NCBI GenBank assembly: GCA_023313575.1
Contig: JAJTTP010000022.1
Span: forward strand, 124,001 to 188,000
Reading direction: 5' to 3'
DNA: 64,000 bases
From: Eutypella sp. D-1
Taxonomy: Eukaryota; Ascomycota; Sordariomycetes; Xylariales; Diatrypaceae
The first letter of the stretch is position 1. The number at the start of each line of letters is the position of its first letter. Below the pieces are notes generated by a model. The model was given only the letters and a program-made list of their open reading frames with translations. It was not told the origin of the DNA and did no database searches. Positions 23,838 through 33,331 of the stretch are shown here, one piece after another. A program made the translations under genes and the position numbers.

Positions 23838-25437
23838 ACGCTGAAAGATCCTGGGCTAGTGTTCCCACCCAATGTTTGACCACGACCAGATTTGGCCATG
23901 AGCATCGCCTATCACGATCCTGATTCGCTGTGTGTTTTCTGGCCGTGTTTCCTCGCTTAATCCTACGCTATATTCTGACCACTTCGTTTTCCCATAACAA
24001 CTATGGCATTGCCAGCAGGACGAACGTATGAAACCGAGCCCAAGCGTCGTCCGAGATAGAAATCTCCCTAGAAGATTGCAGTGCAGGCACGACCAATCCT
24101 TCTAGAAGTCCGTCAATCAGAACACATAATTTGTACGACGGGTGGCGCCGATCCACTTGATTCTGTATCATAGTATTCTATCCGTAGATTGGTATCCGAC
24201 AGATCAACCAATGCTGAATCGATAGGTCATAGTCTAATGCGAAAGTCATCACATACCCAACATCATAAATCCTAAGATTCATCGAACGTAGGAAGATTGT
24301 ATTAGTATCAGGAGCTCATATCGAACAAATTTTAGAGTGTAACAGGAGATGGCGGTAACTGTTAGGTCCCACTATTACAGCGACCGCCCCACCTATATCG
24401 CCCCATAGCTATATCCTTCGGCACCGGGCATTCTGTATTTAGCTTTTTCCTTTTTTATCATTTTGTTTTATATCACTGACCTACTGGTTTGCGGACGGTT
24501 GTTCCCATATCGGTATCGCGACGTTAGCAGAGTGATCGTAGTTAGAATAAAAGTTATCGTTTTTTTCTTACACGACCTTCTTATACGATTCGTAGTCCGT
24601 GTGCTTATTATACGGTAGGAGGATGTCGTTTTGGTATGAGAGATGAGAACAGGGCGAAGTGGTAGAACGCAGATGTAGTCAAGGATGAGATGCTAGGTCT
24701 AGGTGATGATGACCCTCTTGATGTGCCTTCGCAGAGAAAAGGAGCCGTCCTAGGGCTCATACTTAAAATCGACCACCGGAAAGACCACTTGATGCGTGAA
24801 AGGAGACCAATTGCGCTTAATGAACATGCGTTGAGCTGAGTGTGCGCAACGCATGACTACAAACCTTTGGAATATCGGCTGAAATTTTCTTATCTTGGGA
24901 TTACTGATCGATGCATACCTAGGTTACATACACATCAATTTGGAGTGAGGGTCAACTCGTATTGAGATATGCCGGTAGATTCAGGCGGTGACCGATTGCA
25001 CAACCGATGCGGGAAATCAAGTGCTCTGGACGCGATAGGTATGTGCGGCTGAGTAAGGAGAACGAACTTGATGAGAGATCCAGCAAACAGAACACGAGAA
25101 AAAAAAGACAATTACTAACGAACCACGCAGACACAAGTCCGTGACCCTTCTGCGTAAGAGAGAAAATATGTACAGAATGATCAGTTGATAAAAATTCTTT
25201 AGTCGATGGTGCAAAACTGGTCGTCTCAATACAGCCGTATGGTCTGGCGATCTGCGAAACGCCCCGGCAACTGTAATAATGTAGCTTAATATAGCCAACA
25301 GACTTGACTATATTAGACAACCTGAGTTTATTTATTATCGATTAGTTTGATATGGAGAGTTCTCATTTAGAAGGTGTTTAACGAATTGACTATCAAAGGT
25401 ACCCTTCATGATTAGACGTAAAAGTTTCAAGGCAAGT
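23838..25437. other. AT-rich gene-free stretch
   Basis: About 1.6 kb, visibly richer in A/T than the preceding 20 kb, with few TAGGTA words and no protein-like frame. It forms the left edge of the accessory-looking island and leads into the hAT-like element. No inverted or direct repeat pair was found within it by eye. Confidence 0.5.
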
Positions 25438-25445
25438 CACCCATG
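25438..25445 (+). repeat. Target-site duplication, left copy
   Basis: CACCCATG, identical to the copy at 26121-26128 and directly abutting the left inverted repeat of the hAT-like element. Confidence 0.8.
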
Positions 25446-26120
25446 CAAGGGCGTAACTAACTGCACGGCACGGCACTGACGGTCCTGGTGCGTTGCAGTG
25501 TAACACATGCACGGCCACTTTCATTTTGGTGCCGTGCAGTGCGTTATATATGCACTATCGCATTGCACTGGTGCGATAGTGCAAGTTGTGGGGTCGCCGG
25601 GGGGTCGCCGGGGGGTCGCGGAGGGGGGGGGCAGAATAAAGCCTAAGATTGGTATCGTGATACAGATTTTTGGTGTTTTGGTGGCTATTATAATGGCTAT
25701 TATAGTGGCTATTATAATGGCTATTATAGTGGCTATTATAGTGGCTATTATGGTGGCTATTATGGTAGCTATTATAGTGGCTACTATGGTGGCTGGTGGT
25801 GGCTGGTGGTGGCTGGTAAGGGTTTCCTTCAAGATATTAAGCCATTACCAGCCATTACCAGCCATTACTAGCCACTAACTAGCCACCGCCTTAACCACCT
25901 GTTAGTGATACCATATAAATATATAGGGAGCATTAACAGTGGGCTTGGTATCCTATTTTCGTGCGTTATATCTGCACGGCACGGGTTATATTAGGGACCC
26001 TTAGTGCGTGCCGTGCGATAGTGCGCACTAAAAAAAAAGGCCCAGTGCGTGCCGTACAGTTAAATGGTGCGCACTAACGGTGCGCACCACGGTGCAATAG
26101 TGCAGTTAGTTGCACCCCTG
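25446..26120. mobile_element. hAT-like non-autonomous DNA transposon (MITE)
   Basis: A 675-bp element flanked by the perfect 8-bp direct repeat CACCCATG at 25438-25445 and 26121-26128. Its ends form a 21-bp imperfect terminal inverted repeat beginning CAAGGG on the left and CAGGGG on the right (read inward), with three mismatches, all transitions. Both ends are packed with GTGC/GCAC words, including a GTGCGTTATATnTGCAC block at 25539-25555 and again at 25961-25977, like the subterminal clusters bound by hAT transposases. There is no transposase; the centre is a tandem repeat. The 8-bp duplication, CA-GGG termini and subterminal repeats together indicate the hAT superfamily. A family name cannot be given without a search. 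Confidence 0.82.
25677..25815 (+). repeat. 12-bp tandem repeat inside the hAT-like element
   Basis: About ten units of a degenerate 12-mer (GGCTATTATAAT and variants differing by A/G and T/G) run from about 25680 to 25800 and pass into GGCTGGTGGT units. An inverted version (AGCCATTACC) lies at 25840-25885, so the centre could fold back on itself. Confidence 0.75.
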
Positions 26121-26128
26121 CACCCATG
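26121..26128 (+). repeat. Target-site duplication, right copy
   Basis: CACCCATG, identical to 25438-25445 and directly abutting the right inverted repeat of the hAT-like element. Confidence 0.8.
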
Positions 26129-27059
26129 GACTAATACCTAAGTACATGGGAATCCTCCAGGATCAGCCTAGCTATAAACTGTTGTTTCTGATATTGCGCA
26201 TACGTCTCGAGTTCTCAATGACTAAAGTAGACTAAAATACTGATTCCGGTGCTGTTATGAAGTAGATATCGGATGGGCCGTCTGATGTGGGACACTACCC
26301 CTATTCACCCCAGTCAGGGTATTCTCATCTTAGCCACTGAACATGGCCAAGCGTGTATAACAACTCTTAATCTAACAAAAAGGCATTAGCTCTTAGTTGG
26401 AAGGTGGAAAGGGTGTTCGCCTATGGTGTGCTAACCCTTTAAATGTGTAGCTACCATTGATACTCAAGATAAAGTCTTGTCTTTACACTAACTGAAGGGT
26501 TGGGGTTAAAATGTGTTTAACAGTGGAGCCATAGTAAGTGGGGCTACTAGATAGGGGGAATGGGACTTAGTAGAGCTGGGAGCCATAGATCCGAAGATCG
26601 TTCGGACATACACCACTTGTATCTAGGGATCCTTCTCTCTATATATAACATTACAGTCCCCACTATATATACTACTGCAATTTACTGAATGTGATAACAT
26701 GCTTGTGGTCTGACGATATTTCAATGTCGTGTCGATGGATAAACACTGAACTAAGTTTAGTTGTCCATCCTATACCTCCACAATATCTCATGTTTTACAA
26801 ATGTACAGAATTATGACTGACAATAGATCCAAACTAAATTTCATTGCGATTGGTCAAAATATGTAAAATCTGCCTGTGTCCTCCCCTTTAATATTCTTGC
26901 GAGATTTCTATAGTGTCGCAACCAAAATGGGCAGTATTTGGGGCCATTTTGGGCCTGCTACGGCTCTAGGGAAGGGAAATGTAGAAGAATCTCCCGAACC
27001 TAGGCCAGGTGCCCACTTTTACTGGATGCGCTGTATAGATATACTGCCTCGTCTGTTCA
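26129..27059. other. Gene-free stretch between the hAT-like element and the solo LTR
   Basis: AT-rich sequence of about 0.9 kb without a supportable gene. Its reading frames are short and have no recognisable motif. No terminal repeats were found that would make it part of a further element. Confidence 0.45.
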
Positions 27060-27488
27060 CTATTTGCTGGGGCCAGGCATCGTTCTACCTGGCTTGAGGA
27101 AGAACGGAGGCCTAGGGTGAGGATGTTGACGAGGTAGATGCGAGGGGTATGATCCCCATACCCACAGCATCCGACCAGAAGTGCCTTGGAATGATCTTTC
27201 ATCATCTGTCATTATCGCAACTGGTTTTCCATAGTCTGTACCGGTATCAGTGTTAAAGTACAAGTAACCAGAAAGGTTTATAACGTTGGCCGCAGTTCCC
27301 ATTCTGACAGTCATATGGCGGTCGTCCGCAACCATGTTTCGATCCCCATTCTGTTTCCGCCCATGAGTAGTCTCGGAGTGCCCAGCCATCCTACTGGTAA
27401 TTAGTCGGACGGAGTTTGAAAATAAGGATATATATCTCACATGATCCACACGTGTGTGATGCCGCAATGGAAGTTTATAGCTTCCTTC
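27060..27488 (-). other. Unrecognised open frame next to the solo LTR
   Basis: A frame of about 143 codons in island DNA ends at 27060 and reads upstream without a stop into the LTR at 27489. It has no own ATG at its LTR side; the first internal Met is near residue 35 of the segment. Composition is protein-like, with blocks such as GYLYFNTDTGTDYGKPV, but I do not recognise a family. It could be the 3' exon of a gene interrupted by the LTR insertion, together with 27828-28253 on the same strand, or chance. Confidence 0.25.
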
Positions 27489-27727
27489 TGTAACGAAGCC
27501 GTCACCACTGGTCTTGATTTTAGATAACAATGGGCGTAGAAGGGTAAATACTTAGATTGATCGCTGGCTAGCTAAAAGAGAGACTATCTAGATGGGAGTG
27601 ATCCCATACCCTTTATATAGAAAAAGGGTTACCATACAAAAGGGAACGTCGCCAAGAGAAAGGCTTGGCGACGCGACTATCTTCACGTGACCTGTTATCA
27701 AAACCCTGGAATGAGTGGTTTGTAACA
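27489..27727 (-). mobile_element. Solo LTR of a retrotransposon, copy A
   Basis: A 239-bp segment that on the minus strand begins TGTTACA and ends GTTACA (TG...CA), flanked by the perfect 5-bp duplication CCTTC at 27484-27488 and 27728-27732. It contains a TATATAA promoter box (27611-27618, minus sense), a CACGTGA word and a 9-bp hairpin in the U3 part. A second copy is at 46060-46300. No primer-binding site or polyprotein adjoins it, so it is a solo LTR left by LTR-LTR recombination. The short LTR and 5-bp duplication fit a Ty1/copia-like element, but superfamily cannot be settled from an LTR alone. Confidence 0.85.
27648..27672. repeat. Hairpin in the U3 part of solo LTR A
   Basis: GTCGCCAAG (27648-27656) and CTTGGCGAC (27664-27672) pair perfectly over 9 bp with a 7-nt loop. 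The equivalent site in copy B forms the same stem with one base pair exchanged on both arms. Confidence 0.7.
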
Positions 27728-27732
27728 CCTTC

Positions 27733-28891
27733 CTAGCTAGATTCTCGGTTGCTACTCTTACGCCCGTGGGAGGGGGTTGTGCTACAAGCCATTGTACCTA
27801 TGCAGTGAGTTAATACAGGTCAATGAATCAAAAGTTATGATCTGCTGTGGTGTAGCATGAACTGACCTTTGGGTTCTGGACTGTTCCATCCCCAGACCAC
27901 AATTGCGAAGCCTTGACACGGTTCGTCATATAAGTATCATGCTCCTTTCCTGCCCCAAGAGGCATGCCTCTCTTCCAAGCCGCTCCACTCCCTTGTGGCT
28001 TGTAATCTGCATCCTTGTACATGGACATTTCGTATATAAATGGGAATCGGATATTATAAACTTGGTAATTATATAGATTGGTTAATACCTTATAGATCGG
28101 TCGACCCTTACAGCATGATCTTAATAAGTCCATATTCTGCATATATAGAAGTCGTAGTACAAAGGCACGATGTAGATTGATAGTGTCAAAACTCTTCAAA
28201 AGGGCTTTGTGAATAGTTACGTAGGTGTGAGCCTTTCGATGTGTGGTCAACAAAAGCTACCGCAGCTGTTTTCAGGCAAAGAAAGGAGTCCGAGAAGAAA
28301 AGTTAAGCACTATTCACAACAGCGTTCATTGTTCACATCCATCTGCTATAATCGATGCAGAGAAAGCAAATTTTGAGGGAAAGCACATGCTTTGTAGGCG
28401 GACGCAGTATGTCCAGAGGCAACCCCGAATAATAATAAGGTACCCTAACCATTGAATCACAGATATAATTTGAAAGTAGAAAAGTATTACTGGGTATGGG
28501 TCGAGTTTCTATGCATCATATTTACTTGCTACCTGTAGTAAGACTGCCCGTAGAGAGGTAATATACATCGACACGGAGCATCACCGGTAAAGGGACTCTT
28601 GTTTAAGTATTATAGTAGGCAGTTTATGTAGATTGATAATTAATTCTAAGGCGAAATCTGTGAAGATAGTAAAAATAATGACGGACTTTTAAAACAGGAG
28701 AAACCCGAGAAATAACACTTCTAGTTTTTCATCTACGTCTAATTCTGTATCCCGCGTCAAGCAACAACGAACATGGACTTAAGAGTAAAACATAAATAGT
28801 ATCAATGCCTTGAGACTCAAGCAAGTGTAAAGCCGAGTATAATTTCAATAGGTAAGATAAGCGGGATGTCTTGACTTCTCGTCTATCCCTA
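27733..28891. other. Stretch between solo LTR A and the SRPK-like kinase
   Basis: A minus-strand frame of 141 codons at 27828-28253 has protein-like composition in its last about 70 codons but no known motif. It contains a possible donor (GTCAGT) near 27867 and a possible acceptor (TATTAACTCACTGCATAG in minus sense) near 27796, so it may be a 5' exon of the unrecognised gene split by the LTR. From about 28256 to 28891 nothing was seen apart from the probable 3' UTR of the kinase. Confidence 0.3.
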
Positions 28892-30511
28892 TCATTGCCA
28901 TAAGATGAATGTCGGAGGCGCACAATGCATGAGAAACATCTGTCTGACAAGCCCCTGATCGTCTTCAAAAGGACAATAACTGGGATTGGATGAGACCTGA
29001 CTAGAAGAGCCTCTTCTCGCAGAGTGTTGAAAGACAACCGCGTATATGGCAAACAAGCCAATGACAAAAGCCAGTACAGAACCACCCCAAATCCTAGATT
29101 GGGGGCTGTCCCAGATAACCTGGTATTTTGCTCTGTCATCCAGCCATGGGTGCCGACAGACATGCTCCATAGTCAACCTATTGTTGGATTCGTACTTGAA
29201 CATTCCATGGAGTAAATCTGCTAGTTCCAAGGTGTCTTCACGAGAGTACCGATACCTGATAGTCTCGTCTCTGTCATCTCCATAACATTTGTGAAGGTTT
29301 CTACACCGCTCCTGCATCAAATCAGCTGCCAGTATATCAGAGCAGGAGGTGCCCTCGCGAATATGGCCTCTCTCCTCAAGTAGTTCGGCGGGCGCCCATG
29401 TAACAGGAAGGAGTCCGTCAGAGAACGTATCGTCATTCTCCAAGTCAACGCCTTCGGTTGTAGTGCTGCGCTCTAGCTTTTCGTTTGGTGATTCAGCAAT
29501 CCAGGCAGACAGATACATATCCGGCAGGGGTCCGAGGTATAGCTCGAATAGTCTGACGAGAGCTCCGGGATATCCACCGACAAATAAAGGATCCTTGGTT
29601 CTAATCTCGAACATGGTACATGCAAGAGACCAAACCTCGCTGCTAAAAACATTCGATCCTGGAGTCGCTTCTGGGAAGACTACCTCCGGAGCCGCATAGG
29701 AAAGAGGGATTCCCCAATCTTTTTTAGGCTTCTCAGCGTGAAAGGATTCACCGAAGTCGATGATGGCGATGTTGGGAGTTGTTAGTTTCCGGCACCAGAA
29801 TTCATCAACAGACTTGACGAAGTACTTCGGGGCATGTGGGCCAGGATCTCCTCCCGACGTCGTCTCCACGAGCATGGTCTCCGGCTCCCCTAGTAACTCG
29901 CTCATCTGATCCTTGCTGAGGTCATCGATTCCTTTCAACTTTATCAAGACGTTCCGGGGTTTAATATCGCCATGGACAATGCCGTTCCGATGGAGGAATC
30001 GAACACCTTTTGCAAGTTGTCGACAGACGTCTTTTATTGCCACCAAAGTACTTTCCAACTGGTGATTCTGCTGCAGGCTCCAAGTGGATGATGAAGGGCC
30101 GAAAACAGGCGACACGAAACAGAGGTGCCGTCCATTTGGTCCTTCAATATAGAAGTGCTCTATTGGGACTGCGATGTGATTCCTTTCCAGCTCCTCAGGA
30201 GATGATTGGCTCTGCAGAAATTGTAGTATCTTCAGTTCGTTGTTGGTGTCAGCTGTAGAGTGTATGGCAGCATGTATCTTGAGGGCACGCCATTCGTTTG
30301 ATGGCCTATGGATGCATAACCATACGACGCCGAATCCGCCAGCGCCCAACTTGTGGAACACTTCGAACCTTCCGTCGATAAGATCACCAATATCGACGGG
30401 ATGTAAACCGCCAGGGTTGTACAGCTCGACATCCTCGGTTCCACCTCCAAACTGCCATTCGTAAAACGTCGGCTCATACTCATACTTCACCAATTCGACT
30501 TTGTGACCCAT
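28892..30511 (-). CDS. SRPK-like serine/threonine protein kinase with C-terminal membrane segment
   Basis: Single exon, 539 residues from the ATG at 30511; the frame also has an ATG at 30586 (564 residues). Kinase motifs in order: glycine loop GAGGFGVV (56-63), lysine in ALKIH (about 78), catalytic HGDIKPRN (180-187), DFG (252-254) and APE (274-276). HGD in place of HRD, the DIKP.N sequence, the split kinase domain with an acidic spacer (about 340-425) and the final HPWL (454-457) are typical of SR-protein kinases in ascomycetes, which have many such paralogues. After the kinase domain comes a hydrophobic stretch (475-494) followed by HSARR and a serine-rich tail, suggesting membrane anchoring, which is not usual for SRPK. 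The 3' end is taken without an intron. Upstream gene-free DNA separates it from 32090. Confidence 0.85.
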   Translation of the reverse strand: MGHKVELVKYEYEPTFYEWQFGGGTEDVELYNPGGLHPVDIGDLIDGRFEVFHKLGAGGFGVVWLCIHRPSNEWRALKIHAAIHSTADTNNELKILQFLQSQSSPEELERNHIAVPIEHFYIEGPNGRHLCFVSPVFGPSSSTWSLQQNHQLESTLVAIKDVCRQLAKGVRFLHRNGIVHGDIKPRNVLIKLKGIDDLSKDQMSELLGEPETMLVETTSGGDPGPHAPKYFVKSVDEFWCRKLTTPNIAIIDFGESFHAEKPKKDWGIPLSYAAPEVVFPEATPGSNVFSSEVWSLACTMFEIRTKDPLFVGGYPGALVRLFELYLGPLPDMYLSAWIAESPNEKLERSTTTEGVDLENDDTFSDGLLPVTWAPAELLEERGHIREGTSCSDILAADLMQERCRNLHKCYGDDRDETIRYRYSREDTLELADLLHGMFKYESNNRLTMEHVCRHPWLDDRAKYQVIWDSPQSRIWGGSVLAFVIGLFAIYAVVFQHSARRGSSSQVSSNPSYCPFEDDQGLVRQMFLMHCAPPTFILWQ

Positions 30512-30586
30512 TGTTTCCGAGTTATTATGTCGCCTCTGTCTGGGAAATCCTAGTTCAAAAGTCTGATTCGGCTGGTGTTCTCTCAC

Positions 30587-32089
30587 ACGGGCTTAGCTAT
30601 GGTGGGTCGACGTCCTGGTCTTGGAGTGAAGGCGATACTAAGGAAGGGATCTTGAATTTTGAATAGTGGTGCGACCGGTAGAATTTGTATAAAACCGTAA
30701 ATAGGGTTGAATCTTGCTCTTCTTTATCCACTCCACAGGACCTGAGTTGTTCACCGCTGTGTATGCCTCTTTGTTGATTGCCTACTGCGTGCACTTAACA
30801 GGGACATGGGTGACAAAGAAGGATCCAAGACAGTCTCACCAGTAGCCTTGTCACATCTCTAAGACTTGTGAACTACTTCGTAGTTGATTGCTCAACTTCC
30901 AGGCAACTAGCTCCAGAGATCCTTTATGCTGTAAATAAAGATGCCATGTACTATGGTGGCTTACATAATCGACAATGTGCTGATAGGTCCTCCAAGTACC
31001 TAAGTACGTATAGATACGTACTGTGTACTACCTACCTACCTCACCTAACCGCATATTTGGCAGTTTCCTGAAACAGATTGATGCAGTGGCCACCTACTAA
31101 GTAGGTACTTAAGTAAGTACGCAAATGTGTTTCGCATTGCCGGCGCCCAATCTTCAGCCTCAGAGGGTAGGGCCTATTAGCCCGCCTACTAGTCCACTTG
31201 ATATTGAGAACTTATACGCGCACCGCATAGCAATACCCGTGTTGGCTTGCTAGATACTCAAGTTCAAAGGCCTGTATTTCAAATATTCGCACGCACATCA
31301 TCGCTCATTAACCCGCCGTATCTTAAGCCAATGCAATGCATCAAATATTCTCAGTGTAGATAAATACTCAATTCCGCCCAGACCAGGTCATTACATGCTT
31401 AGAAGCTCTTTAGGGCTTAGTCTCTTGCTAAGACCCTTGGTCGTTAGGCCACAAGTTACTCTAGGTCACCTCTGTATGACCAGTGCGGGGACTTACATAG
31501 ACTGGTTATCAAAAAAGGGGAACAAATCTTCTTTATATAACCAAAGCCATTTTACCACCGGTAGAGGTAGCCTTACGTTTTTAACGGAATTGAATTATGA
31601 TTAATGGTCTCTGGCTTTCAACGAGAAACAATGTTTCTTGCTACTGACAGATCCCGGGTACTTTCTTCGGCGACATAGTACGGAGAGAATAAGACAGACC
31701 ACCTCACGTAACAAGCCTACGAGAGCAAGCACGGAATAGATTATTAGTTTTACCGCCGTCGAAAGAGTGATTCTGCTAATAGAATAGAACGGTGACTTAA
31801 TAAAGAAAATATTATTTTGTAATACTCCATATGATTGCCCCCGGACAGTTTTAACAGCAACTGCACCCAATGCAACTGTGCTTGTATAGAAAGACTGAGC
31901 AGATATAAACATTACTAGGTCTGTCTCTCTTAATCCACAGAATGGTCTAGATAGTTCTCATATTCAAATGCTTGCCCACTATCATCAATCACAATAACAG
32001 GTATCGCCAAACGCAATCTGGGCCCTGCCCACCCATATTAGTATACTGAAAATACTTCCATTTCGATCAGTGTGACGCCGGCTATCAAC
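30587..32089. other. Gene-free stretch upstream of two divergent genes
   Basis: Promoter region shared by the kinase (minus) and the secreted repeat protein (plus). Short TAGGTA/TACCTA clusters occur at 30995-31045 and 31095-31120. A 103-codon hydrophobic frame at 31601-31912 (minus) has no supporting feature. Nothing else was seen. Confidence 0.5.
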
Positions 32090-33001
32090 ATGCGGCTATC
32101 TTGGGCAACTCTGGCACTGCTACTCTTTCTACCGGCAATTGATGCTGCGTTCTGGAATTGGAACTGGAAGTCTCGGAGCAACAATGAATGGGAGGTCTGG
32201 TTTTATACGTCTGCGGTACCTGGCAAGGTGAAGCCGAAAAAGATCAAAGGCAAAGGCAGCGTGCGCTGCGCGAAAATAACTTTCAGAGACGCGCTCTTCT
32301 ACAGTGCTCGCATGCCTAAACTCGGAGGATGTACTGTCTATGTTTGGGAGGACATGCAAAGCTGCAAAACCAAGAGATTCTATGGGGAACTCGGATATAT
32401 CCATAAGGACAAGCAGGAATACGCTTGGCCAAACTGGAAGTACAAGGCTCCGAAGCAGGCTAGGGGTGTCAAGGCGTACGCGGTGGATTGCGAGAGACCG
32501 AAACTTCTTGACGAAAAGCTTGACTCTAACCAAGGAAGTAGTGGAGCGAAAAGCGAAAACGCGGGGGGTTCTAATGCAGGACATGGCAACACAGAGGAAA
32601 ACCCGGGGGATTCCAATACAGGATATGGTAACACAAAGGAAAACCCGTGGGATTCCAATACAAAACATGGCAACATAGAGGAAACCCCGGGGGATTACAA
32701 TACAGGACATGGTAACATAGAGGAAACCCCGGGGGATTCTAATGCAGGACATGGCAACACAGAGGAAAACCCGGGGGATTACAATACAGGACATGGTAAC
32801 ATAGAGGAAACCCCGGGGGATTCTAATGCAGGATATGGTAATACAGAGGAAAACCGGGGGGGTTCCAATGCAGGAAATGGAAACACAGAGCAAAACGACA
32901 ATACAGGAGACGACAATACAGACTTCAAAGTCTACACGGGAGAGAATAGCGGTAGGGTTAGGAAGTTTAAGGAAGAGTTTGACTTTTCCGGAACGAAGTA
33001 G
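32090..33001 (+). CDS. Secreted 4-cysteine protein with 14-residue tandem repeats (effector-like)
   Basis: 303 residues from the ATG at 32090; another in-frame ATG at 32072 would add six residues before the signal peptide. Residues 1-19 form a classical signal peptide (MRLSWATLALLLFLPAIDA). The next about 120 residues are basic and aromatic and contain four cysteines in the mature part (SVRC, GGCT, QSC, VDC), enough for two disulfides. From about residue 159 there are eight copies of a 14-residue repeat of the type GDSNAGHGNTEENP, very hydrophilic, then an acidic to basic tail. No stop or frameshift interrupts the repeats. I do not recognise the family. Signal peptide, even cysteine number and repeat tail are common in small secreted fungal proteins, including candidate effectors, but function is inference. 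Confidence 0.75.
   Translation: MRLSWATLALLLFLPAIDAAFWNWNWKSRSNNEWEVWFYTSAVPGKVKPKKIKGKGSVRCAKITFRDALFYSARMPKLGGCTVYVWEDMQSCKTKRFYGELGYIHKDKQEYAWPNWKYKAPKQARGVKAYAVDCERPKLLDEKLDSNQGSSGAKSENAGGSNAGHGNTEENPGDSNTGYGNTKENPWDSNTKHGNIEETPGDYNTGHGNIEETPGDSNAGHGNTEENPGDYNTGHGNIEETPGDSNAGYGNTEENRGGSNAGNGNTEQNDNTGDDNTDFKVYTGENSGRVRKFKEEFDFSGTK
32564..32899 (+). repeat. 42-bp coding tandem repeat
   Basis: Eight units of 42 bp, encoding 14-residue repeats, inside the secreted protein. Unit variants alternate (GDSNAGHGNTEENP type and GDYNTGHGNIEETP type), and units 4-5 and 6-7 look like a duplicated pair, so the array seems to have grown by unequal exchange. The last unit is incomplete. Confidence 0.88.
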
Positions 33002-33331
33002 GCGGTTGCTAAATGGTTTGGTGGCCGCTTGTGTTTTTATTTATTTTAATTTTTCCTTCTCTGATACACTCGATCTGGAATACCAACCCTCTTCCCCCTC
33101 ACTTTGCTTTGTGTAATTATTGCTGTTTCGGCATTGTAGAACTGACATCCTAATTTGTTAACCAAAGTACTGCTTTGGCATAACCCTTGGTGCATAAGCG
33201 GCAGCGGTGCTGTGCATATGAAAGGCCGATAAGGTGTTCCTCCTCCAGTCACGGTCAGGTGTGCAATATGAATGCCTCGTGATTACTAGGAAAATTCACA
33301 GCATAACACACATCCCAATGTCCTAATTTGC

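Noticed and set aside
25521..25878. Two repetitive frames rich in Ile, Ala and Val or Thr inside the hAT-like element
   Set aside because: They simply translate the 12-bp tandem repeat; no protein is expected.
32129..32893. Minus-strand frame of 254 codons opposite the repeat protein
   Set aside because: Its apparent repeats are only the complement of the 42-bp coding array; no signal peptide or domain logic.
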